DNA from: a virus
DNA length: 31,439 nucleotides
Direction: 5' to 3' (one strand)
Virus record (IMG/VR): IMGVR_UViG_3300021375_000106
Location: 1-31,439 of that record
The notes under the pieces are model-generated. The model was given only the letters and a program-made list of their open reading frames with translations, did no database searches and had not been told where the DNA came from. How positions within the stretch are numbered: the first letter of the stretch is position 1; the number at the start of each line of letters is the position of its first letter. Below, one piece after another: positions 30,463 to 31,439 of the stretch. A program made the translations under genes and the position numbers.

Positions 30463-30484
30463 AAGAAAACCCCCTTTACGGGGG
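30460..30484 (-). terminator. Second minus-facing terminator
   Basis: On the minus strand: CCCCC, GTAAA, GGGGG then TTTTCTTTT. On the plus strand the same hairpin is followed only by CTTTACATTT, so it works better leftward, although a bidirectional role is possible. It lies at the 3' end of the Xre gene and at the end of the putative minus-strand RNA. Confidence 0.65.
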
Positions 30485-30544
30485 CTTTACATTTGCTCTG
30501 TGATGAGCAATACTGAATGTGCGGATTCAGAAAGGTTATTCTAA
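30460..30544 (-). ncRNA. Candidate structured minus-strand small RNA
   Basis: On the minus strand, TATAAT (30556-30551) is followed by an about 85-base stretch with three consecutive hairpins: CTGAAT/ATTCAG (30513-30530), TTGCTC/GAGCAA (30493-30510) and the GC-rich terminator at 30460-30484. The first two stems are perfect 6-bp with 6-base loops. The -35 region is weak (AGAAAG). The same hairpins could form in a plus transcript as the 3' UTR of the Xre gene, so strand is uncertain. Read-through of the first terminator would make an RNA antisense to the Xre gene. Confidence 0.4.
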
Positions 30545-30556
30545 CACAGTATTATA

Positions 30557-30867
30557 GTGTCTTGTAACATTCCCTTTCTTTTTTCGCGCTTTAGTTATCG
30601 GGCTAGAGGCTGGCGAATCTCTTAAATTAAACGCCAGAGCGAAGTTGACCCTCTTGACATAGCCCCGGATGCAGATCGGTTTCTGCTGATGGATAGATTA
30701 GATATTCGATACGATAACGAAAAAACCGCGAAGTCGCTTTGCCCTTTGATCGTTTATTTTACTCAGCGTAGTAAAAGGGTTAAAAGTGTCTTCAATAAAA
30801 ATATATATTCAAATACATATTTAATAACATAATCAGGCGAGGCTTGACCGAGCCATAGGAGTTTAAC
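30557..30867. other. Non-coding control region, possible origin
   Basis: There is no convincing gene in these 311 bp. They contain CTGGCG/CGCCAG (30610-30637), GCAGA/TCTGC (30671-30686), two close TTGAC boxes (30645, 30654) without matching -10 boxes, and a strongly AT-rich stretch at about 30791-30833. That stretch is followed by AGGAG and the HTH gene. The AT tract may hold a promoter for the replication genes and could serve as a melting element of an origin. This is inferred from position and composition only. Confidence 0.45.
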
Positions 30868-31089
30868 ATGACACAGATATCAAGAGTTCTACAATACTTA
30901 GAAGATGGCAAGAAACTAACCTGCCTAAATGCTTTTAATGAATTAGGCATCACTCAGGTAGCCGCTAGAATCTTTGAGCTTAAAGAGCTAGGACATCCAA
31001 TCCAGAAGAAGATGATTACAGTAACCAACCGATACGATGAAAAATGCAGTGTCGCTGAATACTATATTGGTGATAGCAATGTTGCTTAA
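30868..31089 (+). CDS. Helix-turn-helix protein, complete copy
   Basis: The product is 73 residues, with AGGAG ahead of ATG 30868. It starts MTQISRVLQYLEDGKKLTCL and continues with the winged-helix-like NAFNELGITQVAARIFELKE. This is the intact form of the gene truncated at 1-171. It is typical of phage HTH_39-like proteins found upstream of replication genes. It overlaps the next gene by 11 bp. It is probably a DNA-binding partner of the replication-like protein encoded next, or a regulator of that operon. Confidence 0.82.
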   Translation: MTQISRVLQYLEDGKKLTCLNAFNELGITQVAARIFELKELGHPIQKKMITVTNRYDEKCSVAEYYIGDSNVA

Positions 31090-31439
31090 TAACGGGGATA
31101 CCTACGAGGTAGATCAGGCAGACATTATCCAGTGGGAAAAGACTTATCCCGCAATTAATGTTTACCAAGAACTGAATGCAATGGAGTCGTGGCTTGATGC
31201 TAATCCTACGCGCAGGAAAACACCTAAAGGCATTAAGAGGTTCATCAACTCTTGGTTAGCCAGAGCGCAAGACAAAGGCGGCTCACCACAGGTTAAATCA
31301 AAAACGCACAGCATCAGGAACAGGAACATTGAAGACAGCCTAGCTGATGTGTCGTGGATTGCTAACGTAGAAGCAAAGAACAGAGCCATCAATCATTTCA
31401 TGGGTAAGTATGGTTTCTATTGGGATGGGGAGAGAAAAC
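30919..31439. repeat. Right copy of the 521-bp terminal near-repeat
   Basis: It aligns to 1-521 without gaps with 29 mismatches, nearly all beyond 31067. The end of the window therefore corresponds to base 521 of the next genome unit. Confidence 0.95.
31079..31439 (+). CDS. Replication-protein-like gene, second copy, 3'-truncated
   Basis: This is the same gene as 161-529, cut by the window end after 120 codons. Compared with the first copy, 26 bases differ but only three residues change (A to T, K to A, S to A); the rest are synonymous. The variation pattern is that of natural strain divergence in a real, selected coding sequence. The ANPTRRKTPKGIKRF motif is unchanged. Confidence 0.85.
   Translation, partial: MLLNNGDTYEVDQADIIQWEKTYPAINVYQELNAMESWLDANPTRRKTPKGIKRFINSWLARAQDKGGSPQVKSKTHSIRNRNIEDSLADVSWIANVEAKNRAINHFMGKYGFYWDGERK

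Noticed and set aside
30689-30832. Plus-strand open frame of 47 codons in the intergenic region
   Set aside because: No ribosome binding site, AT-driven composition at its end, and no recognisable protein features.
1-31439. CRISPR arrays, insertion sequences or transposases
   Set aside because: No regularly spaced repeats, transposase motifs or terminal inverted repeats were seen.

Overview
The window is essentially the whole genome of a small tailed phage with siphovirus gene content, read slightly past one full circle. Bases 1-521 return at 30919-31439 with 29 mismatches, so the unit is about 30,918 bp. Every convincing protein gene is on the + strand, tightly packed with many 1-11 bp overlaps. 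The host is probably a gammaproteobacterium, perhaps marine. This is inferred from lambda-type NinB and NinG homologues, an ERF annealing protein, typical gammaproteobacterial ribosome binding sites and similarity by eye to marine phage structural proteins. No integrase, DNA polymerase, primase, helicase, RNA polymerase, tRNA or CRISPR array was found. The phage is therefore probably lytic, or at least non-integrating, and depends heavily on the host replisome.

Layout: (i) 1-3084, replication and recombination: an HTH protein, a replication-protein-like fragment, NinB, an HTH-metallophosphoesterase, a zinc-ribbon protein and NinG. (ii) 3085-5084, a promoter followed by small early genes, three of them tiny membrane proteins. 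(iii) 5084-7205, a DNA hypermodification cassette: a ParB-like domain protein, a TET-associated glycosyltransferase (TAGT) and a TET/JBP-type 2-oxoglutarate dioxygenase, joined by 4-bp overlaps. (iv) 7202-12602, packaging and head: small and large terminase, portal, MuF-like protein, a 24-residue basic microprotein, scaffold, major capsid protein and terminator. (v) 12613-18491, connector and tail: completion proteins, tail tube, tail chaperones with a programmed -1 frameshift at A AAA AAC, tape measure, distal tail proteins and a GNAT-like protein. (vi) 18492-24323, the J-like tail tip and fibre proteins, one of which has an inserted dockerin-like calcium loop. (vii) 24336-28043, lysis: membrane and coiled-coil proteins, two exported proteins, a GTA-type holin, a virion protein and an M15 peptidase, ended by a strong terminator. 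(viii) 28062-30462, an early operon behind a palindrome-containing promoter: three small proteins, ERF annealase, YqaJ exonuclease, a small protein with an SSB-like acidic tip and an Xre-type regulator. (ix) 30463-30867, a non-coding control region with minus-facing terminators, stacked hairpins and an AT-rich tract, leading back into the HTH gene.

How it fits together: the ERF, exonuclease and SSB-tip proteins with NinB and NinG form a single-strand-annealing recombination set. The ParB/TAGT/TET cassette probably makes glycosylated hydroxymethyl bases that protect the DNA from restriction. No C5-methyltransferase is visible in the closed unit, so the source of the methylated base is the most interesting open question. 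The early promoters share a CTTTACAT element, a perfect palindrome at one site, which suggests control by one of the two phage HTH proteins.
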